The translations under genes were made by a program, and so were the position numbers. This document shows, one piece after another, positions 8,242-16,457 of a stretch of DNA of 64,000 bases. Under the pieces are notes generated by a model. The model saw only the letters and a program-made list of their open reading frames with translations, was not told the origin of the DNA and made no database searches. Position 1 is the first letter of the stretch; each line of letters starts with the position of its first letter. The DNA comes from Pseudonocardia sp. CNS-004 (GTDB taxonomy: Bacteria; Actinomycetota; Actinomycetes; Mycobacteriales; Pseudonocardiaceae). The stretch spans positions 1 to 64,000 of the forward strand of contig MKJV01000123.1 of assembly GCA_001942185.1 (NCBI GenBank), in the 5' to 3' direction.

Positions 8242-9693
8242 TCGTCACCACCCATTCGCCCGGGGGGTCGCCGCGCTGGGATGGGTGGTCCATCGCCGGC
8301 CAGGCTCCAGGTCGGGCCGTCCGGGGTGTCCCGGATCTGCACGCCGGCGGTCAGCAGGCGACGGCGCACCGCATCGGCGGCCACGAAGTCGCGCAGGCGC
8401 GAGCATCTTCCCGGTCCCCCAGCAGCTGGTCGACGAGCGTGGAGAGCGCCGACTCCGCAGCTGCCGACGTCCACACCGCCGAGCCCTCCCGGGCCTCGGT
8501 CAGCGGGTCGAGGCCGAGCACGCCGGCCATCGCGCGCACCGCGGCGCCCGCCGAGCACGCAGCTCCCGCATCGCCCCGGTCCAGGGCCGCGTTGCCGTCG
8601 CGCACGACCCGGTGGATCGTGGCAACCGCCGCCGGGGTCGCGAGGTCCGCGTCGAGGGCCTCGACGAACTCCCTCGGCAGAGCCTCGTCCGGTAGCACCG
8701 GCCCGTGCCGTTCGGCCAGCCGGTGCAGGAACGACTCGATGCGCCCGAACGCCGCACCGGCCTCGGCCAGGGCCGGGTCCGAGTACTCGATCACCGAGCG
8801 GTAGTGCGGCGCCACGAGGAAGTAGCGGAGCCGAGCGCCCCCGACGCGGCGCAGGAGCGCGTCGACGGACACCGTGTTGCCGATCGACTTCGACATCTTC
8901 TCCCCAGCTGCCGTGATCAACGCGTTGTGGGTCCAGTAGCGGGCGAAGCCGTCGCCGGCGGATCGGGACTGCGCGCGCTCGTTCTCGTGGTGCGGGAACA
9001 GCAGGTCCCGGCCGCCGCCGTGGATGTCGAACTCGGCGCCCAGGTAGGTGGTCGACATCGCGGAGCACTCCAGGTGCCATGCCGGGCGGCCCCGGCCCCA
9101 CGGGCTCGGCCACGACGGCTCGCCCGGCTTGGCCGCCTTCCACAGGGTGAAGTCACGGGTGTCCCGCTTGCCGGTGCCATCGGGTCCGGGATCGCCGGGC
9201 CGAACCTGCTCGAGACGTTGTCCGGACAGGCCTCCGTAGTCGGGGTAGGAATGCACGTCGAAGTACACGTCCCCGCCCGGCACCGCGTAGGCGTGGTCGC
9301 CATCGATCAGGCGGTGCATGAGTTCGATCATCTGCGGGACGTGCCCGGTGGCCCGCGGGCTGATCGACGGCGGCAGGCAACCCACCGCGCGGTAGGCGGC
9401 GTCGAAAGCGCGCTCGTGGGCGGCGGCCCACTCCCACCACGCCGGCCGGCGTCGGCGCCGGCGGCCAGGATCTTGTCCTCGATGTCGGTGACGTTTCGCA
9501 CGAACAGGACGTCCAGCCCGGCGCGGGTCAGCCAGCGGCGAAGAACGTCGTAAACGACGGCGCTACGCAGGTGTCCGAGGTGCGGGGGCCCCTGCACGGT
9601 GGCCCCGCACACGTACATCGACGCGGATCCCGCCCGGTGCGGGACGAACTCCCGCTCCTGCCTCGCGCCGGTGTCGTACAGCCGAAGGACCAT
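8238..9693 (-). CDS. cysS: Cysteinyl-tRNA synthetase, two frameshifts
   Basis: This class I aminoacyl-tRNA synthetase charges tRNA-Cys. It starts at the ATG at 9693 (MVLRLYDTGARQ). The zinc/HIGH region reads MYVCGATVQGPPHLGHLRSA. Then come VRNVTDIEDKIL, the zinc ligands WHLECSAM and HGGGRDLLFPHHENERAQS, and the KMSKS loop GEKMSKSIGNTVS. The C-terminal anticodon-binding helices follow. The frame breaks near 9440 (DAGR should continue WWEWAAAHERAFDAAY) and near 8398 (DREDARA should continue LRDFVAADAVRRRLL). Both fit a missing base. A housekeeping enzyme with two breaks is strong evidence for sequencing indels. It could be a second, stress-linked CysRS rather than the only one. Confidence 0.85.
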
Positions 9694-9697
9694 GCGC

Positions 9698-9874
9698 TCA
9701 GCCGTCCTGGTACCGCTGCTCGAGCCAGGGGGTGCCCCGGTCGTGGTAGCCGTTGCCCTGGCAGAACCCCTGTTCGCCGTCCCACCTGGCGCGGCCGTGC
9801 GTGGTCGCCACAGCATGATCCCCTTCTTCGAGTTGCCGACCGGCTCCGTGCCTCGTGCGGCCGGCGAACGGCAC
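9698..9874 (-). CDS. Small hypothetical protein, about 58 aa, between osmC and cysS
   Basis: This short open frame fills the gap between OsmC and cysS exactly. A GTG at 9874 begins 5 bases after the OsmC stop, and its TGA at 9698-9700 ends 4 bases before the cysS ATG. The C-terminal half is rich in Gly, Asp and aromatic residues (GFCQGNGYHDRGTPWLEQRY). An internal GTG at 9811 would give 37 residues. I know no family for it. Tight packing and codirectional placement support it as a real gene; the composition is unusual but not Arg-rich like typical shadow frames. Confidence 0.4.
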   Translation of the reverse strand: MPFAGRTRHGAGRQLEEGDHAVATTHGRARWDGEQGFCQGNGYHDRGTPWLEQRYQDG

Positions 9875-9879
9875 CTGGG

Positions 9880-10341
9880 TCAGGACACCGTCCTCGCCGA
9901 GGCGGTGAGCTCACCCGGCCCGTTGGTGATGTCGGTCCGGACACTCCACGCGAACTGGAGCAGCAGGGTGACCGGGGATCTCTCCACAATGTCGATCATC
10001 GTCTGGAAGTCCTGCTCGGGGATCTCCTCCGACAGTCGGACAGTGCGATGCAGATAGCGCGACGCCCCGACCGCCTTCGGCTCGTGGTAGGCGACGTCCA
10101 CGGCGATGTCGCCGGCGTAGTCGTACTTGCGATCCGCATAGCCGCGCAGCGTGATGGCCGTGCACGAGGCGAGCGCCATCATCAGGTATTCGGTCGGGGT
10201 CGGTCCCGCACCTGGCGTACCGGCACGCGGGTCGTCGGCCATGCCCACGAACTCCCCGGCCCGGACCTCGGTCTCGAGCCGACTGGTGGCCGGCAGCGTC
10301 GCTCGTGCGGTCGCGACGACTCGATCATTCCCCGGGCTCAT
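9880..10341 (-). CDS. OsmC-family peroxidase/redox protein
   Basis: The protein is about 153 residues from the ATG at 10341, with AAAGGAGCGGGT immediately upstream. It shows the OsmC signature: GTPGAGPTPTEYLMMALASC with the catalytic Cys, then AITLRGYADRKYDYAGDIAVDVAY, and a late segment HRTVRLSEEIPEQDFQTM. OsmC/Ohr proteins reduce organic hydroperoxides with a Cys pair. Here only the central Cys is evident, the second (usually near residue 60) being unclear, so a YhfA-like non-Ohr branch is possible. It heads the set osmC - small gene - cysS - whiB, and a GGAC-type palindrome lies about 165 bases upstream. Confidence 0.85.
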   Translation of the reverse strand: MSPGNDRVVATARATLPATSRLETEVRAGEFVGMADDPRAGTPGAGPTPTEYLMMALASCTAITLRGYADRKYDYAGDIAVDVAYHEPKAVGASRYLHRTVRLSEEIPEQDFQTMIDIVERSPVTLLLQFAWSVRTDITNGPGELTASARTVS

Positions 10342-10506
10342 ACCCGCTCCTTTCGATCGGCGACCAGCCCCGACACCCGGCCGCTCCCACGGACCTCCGA
10401 CGACGATCGCGGCCACCCGGCCCTTGCCGGAACCCCAGCCCACCTGCACGGACCTTCGGCTCACCAGAATCGGCCTCGACGTCGCTCTCGACCCGACCCT
10501 CTAGTC

Positions 10507-10520
10507 GTACCAGATAGTCC
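10507..10520. promoter_or_regulatory. GGAC-N6-GTCC-type palindrome, copy 4 (one mismatch)
   Basis: Read on the minus strand the site is GGACTATCTGGTAC, sharing eleven leading bases with copy 1 at 976. It lies about 165 bases upstream of osmC. Confidence 0.4.
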
Positions 10521-10733
10521 AGTCATGCTCGCTGGCGGCCTGCCCCTCGGCAGGCGGCGCGGCCCGCGCCGGCAGCGACAGGTCGGCGTCCCCGGCGTCA
10601 GTCCAAGGCCGGGTCTTCGACGTCCTCGACGAGGATCGCCGGCCAGCGGCTTACCGGCCTTCGAGGCGCGTCGAGCGTGCTGCGGCACCCAGCTCGTCCG
10701 CCTTGACCGAGCCCCATTCGACCCTCAATACTC

Positions 10734-10757
10734 GGACTGCATAGTCCAATGCAGTCC
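10734..10757. promoter_or_regulatory. GGAC-N6-GTCC palindrome, copy 5, nested in a longer inverted repeat
   Basis: The first 14 bases read GGACTGCATAGTCC. The wider element is a 9-base inverted repeat, GGACTGCAT with ATGCAGTCC, separated by six bases. It lies 63 bases before the ATG of the Hsp20-like remnant, a natural operator or activator distance. Confidence 0.5.
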
Positions 10758-10820
10758 GCCTGGTCCGCTCGACAGGCGGGAGCTGGACACCACCCATCGT
10801 TCGGTGAGAGGAGGGGTCGC

Positions 10821-10953
10821 GATGCTGATGCGTGCCGATCCGTTCCGAGAGTTCGACCGACCGGCCCAGCAGATGACAGGCGCCCCCCGGGGAATCTGGT
10901 CATGGCCAACCCATGCCGATGGACCTACTTTCCGCCCGTTCCGACGTGACTGA
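10821..10953 (+). pseudogene. N-terminal remnant of an Hsp20-family small heat-shock protein
   Basis: The reading starts MLMRADPFREFDRPAQQM, the typical beginning of actinobacterial Hsp20 (alpha-crystallin) chaperones, with GAGGAGGGG just upstream. The family would continue through a short linker into MPMD and the alpha-crystallin domain. Here those short motifs (PPGNLVMANP and MPMDLL) appear in the other two frames, and the domain itself is absent. The gene is therefore truncated and frame-broken. Its promoter element (10734) is intact. In mycobacteria an Hsp20 is a hallmark member of the dormancy regulon, which makes this fragment informative. Confidence 0.6.
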
Positions 10954-11302
10954 TCATCATCCGATCCGGAGGGCGGACGACACCTCCGGCACGACGACGG
11001 CCGTCGTGTCAGCGATCGTGATGGCTGCCCAGCAGTTGAGCCGACAGAGTCGGAACGGCCACGCCAGCCGCGACAGCAGAGTTGTGGCGGCGGCGATGGG
11101 GCAGCTGATGGACACGTTGGCCGAGGCGCTCGCCCACGACCCCGGGTCGGTGCCACAGCCGGTCGCCGAAGCCGCGCTCCGGCTGTCGAAGCGGATCAAC
11201 CAGACCCCGCGGCCACGCGATTCGGTGGTCGCATCCCTGGATGACATGAACGACGCCACAGATCTCATGAATCGGCATCCCCGTTCTACACCGAGTCGAT
11301 GA
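10946..11302 (+). CDS. Hypothetical protein, about 118 aa
   Basis: I do not recognise a family. The product is hydrophilic with two helical stretches. One is AVVSAIVMAAQQLSRQSR, and the other is AAAMGQLMDTLAEALAHDPGSVPQPVAEAALRLSKRI. There are no Cys, membrane spans or known motifs. The frame is open back to 10913 (starting MPMD), which may be residue of the Hsp20 gene read in another frame, so the GTG at 10946 is offered as an alternative start. It could be a fusion formed by the Hsp20 deletion. Confidence 0.4.
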   Translation: MTDHHPIRRADDTSGTTTAVVSAIVMAAQQLSRQSRNGHASRDSRVVAAAMGQLMDTLAEALAHDPGSVPQPVAEAALRLSKRINQTPRPRDSVVASLDDMNDATDLMNRHPRSTPSR

Positions 11303-11475
11303 GGCCAGGACGCATGGGATGACCGCCGGTCCGTGCATCGCCGGCTGACTCGCGACGAGACGTGGAGAAGGTCTGAGCTCGTCCGTGTGCGAGACCGCAT
11401 TCGAAAACGTCCTTGACGATGCCGCCATTGTCGGCTCCGTATTCCCGGCCACCGCACCCAGGAAACAGAGGCATC

Positions 11476-12816
11476 ATGCGCAAGATCTTGATCGTCGGCG
11501 GTGGCTACGCCGGCTTCTACGCCGCGTGGAAACTCGAGAAGAAGTTGTGCTGGGGCGAGGCCGAGGTGACGGTGGTCGATCCGCGTCCGTACATGACCTA
11601 TCAGCCGTTCTTACCCGAGGTGATGGCCGGGTCGATCGAGGCCCGGCACGCCGCGGTGTCGCTGCGTCGCCATCTGCACCGCACGCGGGTCGTCGCGGGG
11701 ATGGTCGGCGCGATCGACCACGGGCACCGCGTGGTCACGGTCCGGCCCGCCAAGGGAGACCCGTTCGAACTGGGCTACGACATCATCGTGGTCACCGCGG
11801 GCGCGGTCACCCGCAAGTTCCCGGTTCCCGGTATCGCCGAGCGGGCGATCGGTCTCAAGCACGTGGAGGAGGCGGTCGCGATCCGCGACCGGTTGCTGAC
11901 GTCTTTCGACCGGGCGGCGACCTTACCGCCGGGTCCGCATCGGGCGAAGCTGCTCACCGTCACCTTCGTCGGCGGCGGCTTCTCCGGCGTGGAGGGCTTC
12001 GCCGAGCTGCTGTCGCTGGCCACCGCGTTGCTGCGGCACTATCCCGAACTACATCTCGACGAGCTGCGGTTCCACCTCGTCGAGGCGTCAGGCCGGATCT
12101 TGCCCGAGGTGACCGAACCGCATGGCCGCTGGGTCGTGCGCTTCCTGCAACAGCGAGGTGCGCAGGTGCACCTGGACACCCAGGTGAAGTCGGCGACCGG
12201 CGGGCACGTTGTGCTCTCCACCGGCGAGGAGTTCGACTCGGAGCTCATCGTGTGGACGGCGGGCAACGCGGCGAACCCGGTCGTGGGCATGCACACCGAC
12301 CTACCGGTGGACGAGCGCGGTTTCCTGCTCACCCGGCCCGACCTGCGGGTCGGCACCGACACCGAACCGGTACCCGACGCGTGGGCCGCCGGGGACGACG
12401 CGGGGATCGAGGACCTCACCTCCCGGACCCCGGGCACCCGCACGGTGCCCAACGCCCAACACGCCGTTCGCCAGGGCAAGCTGCTCGCCCGCAACGTTGC
12501 CGCGACCTTGCACGGCGGAAAGCCGAAGAACTACCGGCACCACAGCCTCGGCGCTGTTGCGACGCTCGGCATCGGTCACGGCATCTTCCAGTACCGGCGG
12601 CTCGTGATCACTGGGCCGCTCGCTTGGTTGATGCACCGCGGCTACCACGTGCTGGCCGTGCCCAGCTGGGAACGCAAGGTCCGCGTGTTCGTGATCTGGC
12701 TGACCGCCGGGTTGTTCGGCCGCGACATCCTCTCGCTGGCGTCTCTGCAGCATCCGCGCGACGCCTTCATCAATGGCGGCGAACCGGCCGCGTTGAGCGA
12801 ACAGGACCCCTCATGA
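11476..12816 (+). CDS. Type II NADH dehydrogenase / NAD(P)/FAD-dependent oxidoreductase
   Basis: The 446-residue flavoprotein starts at the ATG at 11476. The FAD dinucleotide site is MRKILIVGGGYAGFYAAWKL, the NADH site is TVTFVGGGFSGVEGFAELL, and the second FAD contact is DAWAAGDDAGIED. A C-terminal hydrophobic/amphipathic region (FVIWLTAGLFGRDILSLASL) would attach it to the inner face of the membrane. NDH-2 enzymes pass electrons from NADH to menaquinone without pumping protons. The N-terminal lysine-rich loop and the length fit actinobacterial NDH-2. It is followed 71 bases later by a WrbA-type flavodoxin, so both may sustain quinone redox under stress. Confidence 0.88.
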   Translation: MRKILIVGGGYAGFYAAWKLEKKLCWGEAEVTVVDPRPYMTYQPFLPEVMAGSIEARHAAVSLRRHLHRTRVVAGMVGAIDHGHRVVTVRPAKGDPFELGYDIIVVTAGAVTRKFPVPGIAERAIGLKHVEEAVAIRDRLLTSFDRAATLPPGPHRAKLLTVTFVGGGFSGVEGFAELLSLATALLRHYPELHLDELRFHLVEASGRILPEVTEPHGRWVVRFLQQRGAQVHLDTQVKSATGGHVVLSTGEEFDSELIVWTAGNAANPVVGMHTDLPVDERGFLLTRPDLRVGTDTEPVPDAWAAGDDAGIEDLTSRTPGTRTVPNAQHAVRQGKLLARNVAATLHGGKPKNYRHHSLGAVATLGIGHGIFQYRRLVITGPLAWLMHRGYHVLAVPSWERKVRVFVIWLTAGLFGRDILSLASLQHPRDAFINGGEPAALSEQDPS

Positions 12817-12887
12817 ACAACTGTGGCCTGGTCAGCCACCGACCCAACGCCCGTTCCTGTTCCGTCAACCACTGAAAGGTCGACAGC

Positions 12888-13505
12888 ATGCCCGAACTCA
12901 CGAAGGTCGCCGTCGTCTACTACTCGTCCACAGGCACCGTCTACGAGCTGGCCAACTCCGTTCTCTCGGGGGCGAAGGACGCCGGTGCCGACGTCAGGCT
13001 GCTCAAGGTCCAGGAGCTTGCGCCCGACGAGGCCGTCGCCTCGAACCAGGGCTGGGCTGATCACATGTCCGCCACCCAGGACGTCCCCGTCGCCACACAC
13101 GACGACATCCTGTGGGCCGACGCAGTCGTCTTCGGCACCCCCACCCGCTTCGGCAATGTTTCGAGCCAGCTGAAGCAGTTCCTCGACACGCTCGGTGGCC
13201 TGTGGGCGCAGGGCCTGCTCGCCGACAAGGTCTACAGCGGCTTCACCGCCACCGCAACGGCCCACGGCGGGCAGGAATCCACGCTGCTCGCGATGTACAA
13301 CACTTTTTACCATTTCGGTGGGATCGTCGTTGCTCCGGGCTACACCGACCCCATCAAGTTCGTCGACGGCAATCCGTACGGCACCAGCCACGTCAACGGT
13401 CAGGGCGCAATTCCGGTCGATGACACGGCCCGCGCAGCCGCGGCGTACCAGGGCAAGCGAGTCGCCACGATCGCGACCGCCGTCAAGTCCGGTCTCGCCG
13501 CCTGA
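12888..13505 (+). CDS. wrbA: NAD(P)H:quinone oxidoreductase, WrbA-type flavodoxin
   Basis: The protein is 205 residues, starting at the ATG at 12888 after a weak AAAGG site. The FMN phosphate loop is YYSSTGTVYELANSV. The flavin-contacting loops are FGTPTRFGNVSSQLKQFLD, and GFTATATAHGGQESTLLAM with its downstream HFGGIVVAPGY. WrbA enzymes are tetrameric FMN proteins that carry out two-electron quinone reduction, preventing semiquinone formation. It lies downstream of NDH-2. A second, 5'-truncated copy of its last 105 codons is found at 24624-24941. Confidence 0.92.
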   Translation: MPELTKVAVVYYSSTGTVYELANSVLSGAKDAGADVRLLKVQELAPDEAVASNQGWADHMSATQDVPVATHDDILWADAVVFGTPTRFGNVSSQLKQFLDTLGGLWAQGLLADKVYSGFTATATAHGGQESTLLAMYNTFYHFGGIVVAPGYTDPIKFVDGNPYGTSHVNGQGAIPVDDTARAAAAYQGKRVATIATAVKSGLAA

Positions 13506-13589
13506 TCCGACTCCTCTCACCGGCTGGCTACGTCGCCGGCGGGTGGCACATCACAGTCGTGGCGTCGGGTCTCCGACCAGCTGATGGAC

Positions 13590-13884
13590 GCCACGGTCGT
13601 CGTGTCGGGAAAGCCTCGCCCGCGCGCGCGAAGAGCGACCCGAGGATGTCCTGGTGTTGCGTGCCGACGCGCGCTCGCTTGCTGACACCGACGGGGTGGT
13701 GTCCGAAGTCCGCGAACGATTCGGGACTCTGACAACACTGTTCCTCGACGCCGGCGTCAGCCGTCCGGTGGCGCTGGACACCTGCGGCGAAGCCGCCTTC
13801 GACGACACCAATCCGGCACCGCCGGTGGCGATCGGGTCATGCCGCAGTTGGTCTGGCAATCCGGCGGCGCCGACCAGCATTTGA
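13590..13884 (+). pseudogene. Internal fragment of a short-chain dehydrogenase/reductase
   Basis: One frame reads LVLRADARSLADTDGVVSEV, then RERFGTLTTLFLDAGVSRP. That is the SDR pattern: the acidic D after beta-3, helix 4 with ERFG-L, and the NAG-like motif (here DAG). Neither the N-terminal TGxxxGxG site nor the catalytic YxxxK is in frame. The upstream sequence holds only a short Ala/Arg helix. It is a decayed or indel-damaged SDR gene located between wrbA and the microprotein cluster. Confidence 0.55.
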
Positions 13885-14024
13885 GCCGGTCGGGCCATCT
13901 CTCTGCAGCGCTCCGCGTTGATCTCTGCTTGCCCGATCAGGGCCAGTGGCTCAGGCCGCCGGGCGGCTGATGCCCGGCTCGCCCGCCTCGACGAGCGGCG
14001 GATGTGATGGTCGGGGGAGGAGCA

Positions 14025-14309
14025 TCAGCCGTCGGGTGCGGCGTCGTCGGGCACGGTGTCGGCCGGCGGTGCCGGGCTCACCAGCGCCCGCAGCCCCGCC
14101 CGGGCTTCCTCGTGCGCGTCCGTCCGCTTCTGCCCGGCGAGCCGGAGCAGCTCGACCGCCCTGCAGGCGTCAGCGGGTTCTTCCAGCGCCGCCGTGGCGT
14201 CCAGGACATGGTCCCGCGCCTCGGTCAGCAGCCGGTCGACCTCGCGAAGGCGGCGGTACACGCACGCGCACGCGGAGATCGCTCGATGGTCGGCCGTGTG
14301 CACGGTCAT
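14025..14309 (-). CDS. Hypothetical small helical protein, 94 aa
   Basis: The start is the ATG at 14309 with GGGAGGAGCAGCT upstream. The product is almost wholly helical (ISACACVYRRLREVDRLLTE, DATAALEEPADACRAVELLR), ending in an acidic/Pro tail. I know no family. Its ATG overlaps the TGA of the preceding gene by four bases (ATGA). It is the last member of a chain of overlapping minus-strand genes running from the Ser/Thr kinase at 15766 downward. Confidence 0.6.
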   Translation of the reverse strand: MTVHTADHRAISACACVYRRLREVDRLLTEARDHVLDATAALEEPADACRAVELLRLAGQKRTDAHEEARAGLRALVSPAPPADTVPDDAAPDG

Positions 14310-14479
14310 AGCTGCTCCTCCCAACTTTCCTGCACGTGCAGCAGTTGCGCCGCCATGCCCAGCTGGACAGCTGTGCCCAGAACCGCCCGGGCCCCGGCCG
14401 TTCCCGGACCTGGTAGGCGACATCGATCTTGCGCCCCTTGGCGGCAGGAGCGGCACTCGTTGCAGATCTCGTGGGTCAT
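14306..14479 (-). CDS. Cys-rich microprotein, about 57 aa, possibly frameshifted
   Basis: The ATG at 14479 overlaps the stop of the upstream gene, and its own TGA overlaps the ATG at 14309. The N-terminus MTHEICNECRSCR looks like a zinc knuckle. Beyond residue 13 the in-frame sequence is Gly/Ala-rich. An alternative frame gives a more protein-like stretch (KGRKIDVAYQVRERPG) and two further Cys pairs. One or two missing bases are therefore possible. The overlaps on both sides are the best evidence that this is a gene. Confidence 0.5.
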   Translation of the reverse strand: MTHEICNECRSCRQGAQDRCRLPGPGTAGARAVLGTAVQLGMAAQLLHVQESWEEQL

Positions 14480-14648
14480 GCGGCCTGCTCGGTGTCGACT
14501 TCGATCATTCCGATGTAGATCCAGTACTCCCCGGCCAAGCCGTGCTGGCGGTCGGCCCGACGTACACCTTGCGGAAGACCTTCCCGTGCATGTCCACCAG
14601 CTCGGTCTTGACCTCTCGTGGCGCGCGGGGCCCGGTGGTGTCGGCCAT
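14476..14648 (-). CDS. Hypothetical microprotein, about 57 aa, frameshifted
   Basis: It starts at the ATG at 14648, which overlaps the TGA of the upstream gene by one base (TGATG). It reads EVKTELVDMHGKVFRKVYVG, then breaks near 14535. One frame over it continues AGEYWIYIGMIEVDTEQAA to a TGA that overlaps the next ATG at 14479. The coupled stop confirms which frame is right, so one base seems missing. There is no known family; the composition suggests a small beta-barrel or SH3-like fold. Confidence 0.5.
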
Positions 14649-14826
14649 CAGGCAGCCCTGCCCCCGCGAGCGACGACCCCGGGCATCTGGTTGTCCACCC
14701 CGCTGGGCGTGGCCCCGGCGGTCACCGTGACCGGCCGCCGCGGTCCCCGCACTCGGGCTCCATGACCGGGTCGGCGCCGATCACCGTGCACCGGTGGCAG
14801 ATCCAGACGGACCTCAACGTGCTCAT
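14648..14826 (-). CDS. Zinc-ribbon microprotein, about 58 aa, frameshifted
   Basis: The ATG at 14826 overlaps the TGA that ends the kinase (14823-14825). The peptide begins MSTLRSVWICHRCTVIGADP and has a second Cys-containing knuckle (EPEC..GG), as in small zinc-ribbon proteins. In the given sequence it stops after 33 residues. A frame change at the second knuckle yields a further PVTVTAGATPSGVDNQM and a stop that overlaps the next start. One base is probably missing inside the second knuckle. Role unknown; a regulatory partner of the adjacent kinase is a guess. Confidence 0.5.
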
Positions 14827-15766
14827 GCCGCCCTCCGGGTGGGTGTGTCCTCGGGCTTGGGCGGTGCCGCAGCGCGCACATCCGCCGTGCTCGAGAACGA
14901 CGCGGGGTAGGCTCGATCAGCATCGACCGGATCGCGGCCGGGGACGGTCGCGCCGCAGGGTTCTTGATCAGCAGCTGCTCCACGAGTGGCCGAAGACGCC
15001 CGGCTCGCGAGGCCGGGGGCAGCGGATCGTTCAGCACCGCGGTGAGCGTCGGGACGAGGCCTTCGTGCAGGAAGGGAGGCCGGCCTTGGACTGCGGCGAA
15101 GAGCACGGTCCCGAGAGACCACAGGTCGGAGGCGGGGCGCGGCGGCCCGCCCAGAACGAGCTCCGGGGCGGTGTACGCCGGCGAGCCGACGACGTGGCCG
15201 GTGCGGCGGGCCGGGTGGGCCGGCTCGCCGCCACTGAGCTCGGCGATGCCGAAGTCGGTCAGGGCCAGCCTGCCGTTGTCCGCGATCATCAGGTTCGCCG
15301 GCTTCACGTCGCAGTGCACGACGCCGGCCGCGTGCACCGCCTCCAGCGCGGCGGACAGTTGCAGGCCGAGTGCGGCGACGGCGGACGGTGGCAGCCGGTG
15401 CCGGTCGCGCAGCAGCTCAGCGAGGCTCACGCCGGGGTGGTAGTCCATCACCAGGCAGGCGTAACCGCGGTGCAGCACCAGGTCGTGCACGGCGACGACG
15501 TGGGGATCCCGTACCCGGGTGGTGAGCCGTGTCTCGGCGTCGATCGGGTTGTGTGCGCGGAACAGCTTGATCGCGACGTCGCGGTCGAGCAGTTCGTCGT
15601 GGGCGCGCCACACGTCCGCCGTCGCCCCACGGCCCACTCGTTTCGCGAGCCGGTAGCGGTCCCCGAGCAGCACGCCACACCGGGGAACGAGGGCTGTGTC
15701 GGCGGCGTGGGTGCGCGATGTGCCGGAAGGCGGACGAGTGGGCCGGATGCGACAACGGAATGTCAT
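14823..15766 (-). CDS. Serine/threonine protein kinase (Hanks type)
   Basis: It starts at the ATG at 15766 with AAGAGGAGT upstream. The kinase domain begins about residue 30: glycine-rich loop VGRGATADV, VAIK lysine, catalytic loop VVHCDVKPANLMI (HCD in place of HRD), magnesium loop LTDFGIAEL, activation segment end VGSPAYTAPEL, and DLWSLGTVLF. There is no transmembrane segment or PASTA domain, so it is a short cytosolic kinase. After SMLIE the same frame runs on to 14648. A one-base shift near 14908 instead gives AYPASFSSTADVRAAAPP and a TGA overlapping the next ATG. I prefer that end because of the overlap. Confidence 0.85.
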
Positions 15767-16055
15767 GAGACTCCTCTTGACCAGTGCCGCCGAGATCCGG
15801 GTCGATGAGGGGGTCGTCCGGACTCCACGGCTCGGCCGGGCGGTGGTCTGCGAGTCCCACCATTGCGCACTCACGAGGCGCCGTCTGCCCCGTCAGCTGC
15901 CAATGGCCGGCCCGGAGATCCGTCGGCCGGAAACCCTGCTAGCCGGGGGGCCGGTCATTTCCGGAGCGGCCAGGGTAGGGGAGGGGCGACCACCAGATCT
16001 GCCGATCGGATAGCTGCTAGCTGCGTGGTCGGCCGAGCGCGGCGGCCATAGCCTG

Positions 16056-16445
16056 ATGATCGTGACCCTGCGGTGCTTGCTCGTCGACGACAGCCTGGAT
16101 TTCCTGCGCACCGCGCGGACGCTGCTCGAACAGGAGGGCCTCGAGGTCGTCGGCGTCGCCACGACAGCTGCGGACGCACTGGTCCACGCCGCCGAACTGC
16201 GCCCCGACGTCACGCTCGTCGACGTCGATCTCGGCACGACCGACGGCTTCGAACTGGCGCGGCGCCTCGCCGGCCGCCCGAACCACGACGCTGGTCATTT
16301 GATCCTGATTTCCGTGAACGCCGAGGAGGACCTCACTGACCTGATCGAGGCGAGCCCGGCCATCGGGTTCGTGTGGAAGCCGACGCTGTCCGCCTCGGTG
16401 ATCGAGTCGATGGTCCGCGACGTCGGAGGCGGCACCCGACGGTGA
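16056..16445 (+). CDS. Single-domain response regulator (receiver only)
   Basis: The 129-residue protein is just the CheY-like receiver: acidic pair LVDDSLDFL, phosphoacceptor in VTLVDVDLGTTDGFELARRL, Ser in ILISVNAEEDL and the conserved Lys in FVWKPTLS. There is no output domain, so it may serve as a phosphate shuttle or sink or as a protein-protein switch. It ends 12 bases from the stop of the convergent kinase/ATPase/histidine-kinase fusion, whose histidine-kinase domain is a plausible partner. A 289-base gap separates it from the divergent Ser/Thr kinase. Confidence 0.88.
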   Translation: MIVTLRCLLVDDSLDFLRTARTLLEQEGLEVVGVATTAADALVHAAELRPDVTLVDVDLGTTDGFELARRLAGRPNHDAGHLILISVNAEEDLTDLIEASPAIGFVWKPTLSASVIESMVRDVGGGTRR

Positions 16446-16457
16446 GGTGAGCACTGC

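Larger units (their letters stand above)
10342..10820. other. Intergenic region with two GGAC-type palindromes
   Basis: No gene is supported between the divergent osmC (minus) and the Hsp20 remnant (plus). Two copies of the GGAC-N6-GTCC motif lie here, at 10507 and 10734. This suggests that the divergent genes share a regulator. A few short Arg-rich frames were ignored. Confidence 0.6.

Noticed and set aside
976..10757. Calling the GGAC-N6-GTCC sites true DosR boxes
   Set aside because: The mycobacterial DosR box has a centre two bases shorter. The similarity is in half-sites and context only, so it is reported as a variant hypothesis.
12642..13520. A 292-codon minus-strand frame opposite wrbA
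   Set aside because: It overlaps the full wrbA gene and the end of NDH-2 in antisense and has no family-like motif.
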